Positions 44,590 through 47,191 of a DNA stretch of 47,191 bases are shown in pieces. Origin of the DNA: Acanthaster planci (lineage: Eukaryota; Echinodermata; Asteroidea; Valvatida; Acanthasteridae); the NCBI RefSeq assembly GCF_001949145.1, contig NW_019091404.1:2040661-2087851 (forward strand), in the 5' to 3' direction. Below the pieces are notes generated by a model that had not been told where the DNA came from, did not search any database, and was given only the letters and a program-made list of their open reading frames with translations. The stretch's first letter is position 1; every line of letters begins with the position of its first letter. Made by a program: the position numbers and the translations under genes.

Positions 44590-44849
44590 CCAATCACAGC
44601 GAATATGATCACGTGTTCTCGGTAAATTGCCCGTTCTAATTGGTTACGTCGCGTTGTGTTAGGGCCTCTGGCATTCGTGAGACTTTATAAGAAATGTGAA
44701 AAGTGCCAAAAAGCACAGAAAATGCAACATTTTACCGTGGGAAAGCTAACACCGTTCTGAATGTTTCATTCTCGCCATAACAATCATAAAGAGCGTGGAG
44801 TTAATCGTCTGCTGGTTCCTGACAATTCAATTCTTCACAAGTTATAAAG
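44590..44849 (+). promoter_or_regulatory. Candidate promoter and leader exon of a gene beyond the window
   Basis: In order on the plus strand: CCAATCA (44590), a CACGTG E-box (44610-44615), ATTGG (44639-44643) and TTTATAAG (44684-44691). About 30 bases later a non-coding stretch runs to AAAG|GTAAAG, a possible donor with exon end at 44849. The order and spacing resemble a TATA promoter with a short leader exon. No matching coding exon is visible before the window ends. Confidence 0.3.
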
Positions 44850-47191
44850 GTAAAGTGAACTTTATATTTTCCTACATCTACTTTTCTAAAAACTGTAAAT
44901 TTTTGGAAGACTATCCGTCATAATTGAGTTAGAAGCCTCTGAGCGGGACTACAAAAGTTCCACCCTAATTTCCTAAAATAACATCATCTCCATCTTGAGA
45001 CAGTGTACCATGACGGAACGGCAATTTGGAATAATCGACAAAACACGCTAGATTCTAGCCCGCTCGTTTTGAATGAAAACCAAGGAATAGGATTTCAAGG
45101 CTTGTTCAAAGTCAAATTTAAACTGCTGAGGTTTAAACAAAATTCGAGTCTGTATGCCCAATGAAGAAGTCAGATATCCACGAGGAATGACTGCTCCAGA
45201 AGACCATTGTTTTCTGCAAGGATTGATTAATAATAATAATAATCCGCATTACTTTCAATTTCTAAGATTTGAAACTGATGGATCGGGCACATGTTCGATA
45301 ACATTTACCATTTGTTTCAATGAAATGTGGTACATAAATCTACGAAAATGATGCCGGCAAGATAAAATGTGATTTGAAAAAAATCGTATCAGTCAAAATT
45401 GTTGGGGCGGATATCGAAAACAATTTATTTACAGCCGATAAGACAGACTCAAAAATGAATGTAAGAATGTGGAGAGTTTCTACCCCTTTCATGGCCGCTA
45501 TTCCTTAACTAACGTCTGGAATTTCCTTACAGAGATAAAATGAACAAGTTGAAATGTGACTTCAACTTTTTCATTTTTGTTTGAAGTCAATTTTTTGGTG
45601 CTTTTACCTGTGTGTAGTATGTACATGTATTTTGTAACCATGTGGCCAGTTTATGCACCCTGTGCAAGTCAGTTTTCTTTGTTTATGGACTCCCATATGC
45701 TTGTGCACATGTTTCAGCAGGAGGCTTAGGTAATTGCAGGGATTAAGGATTAGTGTGGCCTGCCTTCTTGGAAGTGGCCAGACCTTTTGTTTATTACCTC
45801 ATTGATATTCACGAGTTTTGGCAGGTCTCAGCCTTACTGCACATGTTTGTTACTGAAGCTAGAAAAGTTTATGATGCAGATTGAGCAACTGTGGATGTGC
45901 AGAGTAGTACTTTGTGCATTGGATAATTTCTTTGTCGTCAACTTGTATTTATATGGTTTTTATTACTTTTCCTTTGACTTACAGGTAGTTAACGCTTGAG
46001 TTGAATTGATCTGTAACTTTTCTTAGGTGCTGTGTTGGTTTTTGTTGGTTCTTGGTTTTTTCTTTTCAGTTTGGGTTGGTCTTGTTTTAGACTGGTTAAG
46101 CCTTACCTTGATTCTGTTGCGGATTTACTTTGGTCTAGGATTGGTCTAATTTCTAAATTTAATTTTGGTCTTGGTCATATTTCTCCTACATTTTAGGTTT
46201 GGTTTCTACAATTCTCTGATTTTCGACCTAGTCTTTTTTTTTTTAGTTCTCCCGTTGCATTCCTTTTTGGGGGGATATTTTTTAGAAGAAATAAAAGATT
46301 TTGTTCTTGGAATCAAGTTTCAGCTTCCGTATCCCTATTCTTTTAGACTTCATGCAACTCCTCCCTTTTGATCCTTTTGAAAGTTTTTTTTGCGAGTTCC
46401 CCAAGTGTTTTATTTTCTTCAAGTCTCTTCTTTATTTTTTTTATTCTCATCTGAAGTGTGCCATTTTTCCCGTTACACATTCAAAGCGTAAAATCCACTT
46501 TTATGTGTGGATAATTTGCATAGAAGAAATTGGTATGCCATCACCGTTTGATAGCAGCCAGGCGAGCGAAATTAACGTTCTCTTTTTGGGTATTATGATA
46601 GGAGATTATTCTAAGCAAGCTACGTTACAAGTTGACGGTGACTACATTGTATTAACGACCCATTGTTAACAATGGAATAACAGTGACATTATTGTGATGA
46701 GAAAGGCCAGTTTAGACTCAGTGTGTCACACATGGGCGAGAAGTTTAAGGAATCAGGTTTTTCATCTTCACAAACTATCCCCCGGCACAATAAAGCACCT
46801 CAAGCACGCCTTCTTTTCGTTGACACAACCAATAATGATTTCACCAGTTGTAACGGTTTTTAATTCGGTTTTTGTGCGGGACCTCAAGTATACGGATGGA
46901 AAATTCGAGTGGACTGTTCAAAGTCCCCGAAACATGCTTGGGTGTCAGTGTACGATGTGCGCGCGGTATTACCAACTGTTTCTATATAATTTAATCGTGA
47001 AACTTAAGCTGTCGGTAACACAATTTTCACGAACTAGGCCCATATACACGCGTGTGTGTTAGTTCGTTGTGTCGCTGACATCATGTTGGCAATCCGAAGA
47101 TACACTAAATGTATACGAGGTGGATTCCTTCAAATGGGGCCAAAACATTCAGTGTACCTCAATATTATGCAGACTCCATAAAGACTAATGA

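Larger units (their letters stand above)
41101..47191. other. PKS 3' UTR and downstream non-coding DNA
   Basis: The first 600 bases are AU-rich and would be PKS 3' UTR. Beyond that I see no coding gene; plus-strand frames at 46301-46669 and 46694-47062 have no recognisable domain. A (TAA)n-type microsatellite of five units lies near 45229-45243. A promoter-like stretch lies at 44590-44849. The 45980-46480 region is T-rich on the plus strand. Confidence 0.45.

Noticed and set aside
46301-47062. Two 122-codon plus-strand frames at the window end
   Set aside because: The first is a T-rich translation dominated by Phe/Leu/Ser; the second shows no domain or splice context.

Overview
The window looks like nuclear DNA from a marine invertebrate deuterostome, most likely an echinoderm. 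The reasons are GT-AG split genes, an AT-leaning base composition, many small inverted-repeat elements, very frequent TACATGTA-type palindromes, and an animal fatty-acid-synthase-like polyketide synthase next to a flavin monooxygenase. The phylum is an inference from gene content; nothing in the sequence fixes the species. One run of N (28360-28645) marks an assembly gap.

Layout. On the minus strand, 1.9-5.6 kb and 8.0-10.1 kb hold two paralogous genes built from a pogo/Tigger-type (CENP-B-like) transposase with a C-terminal PHD finger. Both are long open frames, but each has lost a different set of catalytic acidic residues, so they look like domesticated host genes. At 13.9-18.4 kb, also minus strand, eight coding exons can be spliced by eye into a complete 531-residue flavin-containing monooxygenase (FMO) with a C-terminal membrane anchor. 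From 18.4 to 31.5 kb there is mostly non-coding, repeat-rich DNA. It contains one probable terminal exon of an unknown minus-strand gene (21400-21603) and a well-formed plus-strand promoter with a short first exon (about 26.0-26.27 kb). At 31.7-41.1 kb, plus strand, three coding exons make a complete 2428-residue type I polyketide synthase (PKS), ordered KS-AT-DH-(pseudo)MT-ER-KR-ACP, with no thioesterase. The remaining 6 kb holds no gene I can support, apart from a possible promoter near 44.6 kb that points out of the window.

How the genes may work together. The FMO and PKS genes diverge from one another with about 13 kb between their start codons. In sea urchin embryos PKS and FMO genes are, as I recall the literature, both pigment-cell markers tied to polyketide pigment synthesis. 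The linkage therefore suggests a small animal biosynthetic cluster: PKS makes the chain, FMO oxidises it. That is an inference. The two PHD/transposase-derived genes are probably chromatin or DNA-binding proteins, with no evident link to the pathway.

Repeats seen include a long foldback element at 6.3-6.6 kb with a shorter relative inside an FMO intron, a hAT-like MITE at 23.0 kb, a GTGTTA/TAACAC-rich MITE at 29.8-30.1 kb with a related hairpin 0.7 kb upstream, a roughly 20-bp minisatellite in another FMO intron, and a 72-bp tandem duplication at 12.3 kb.
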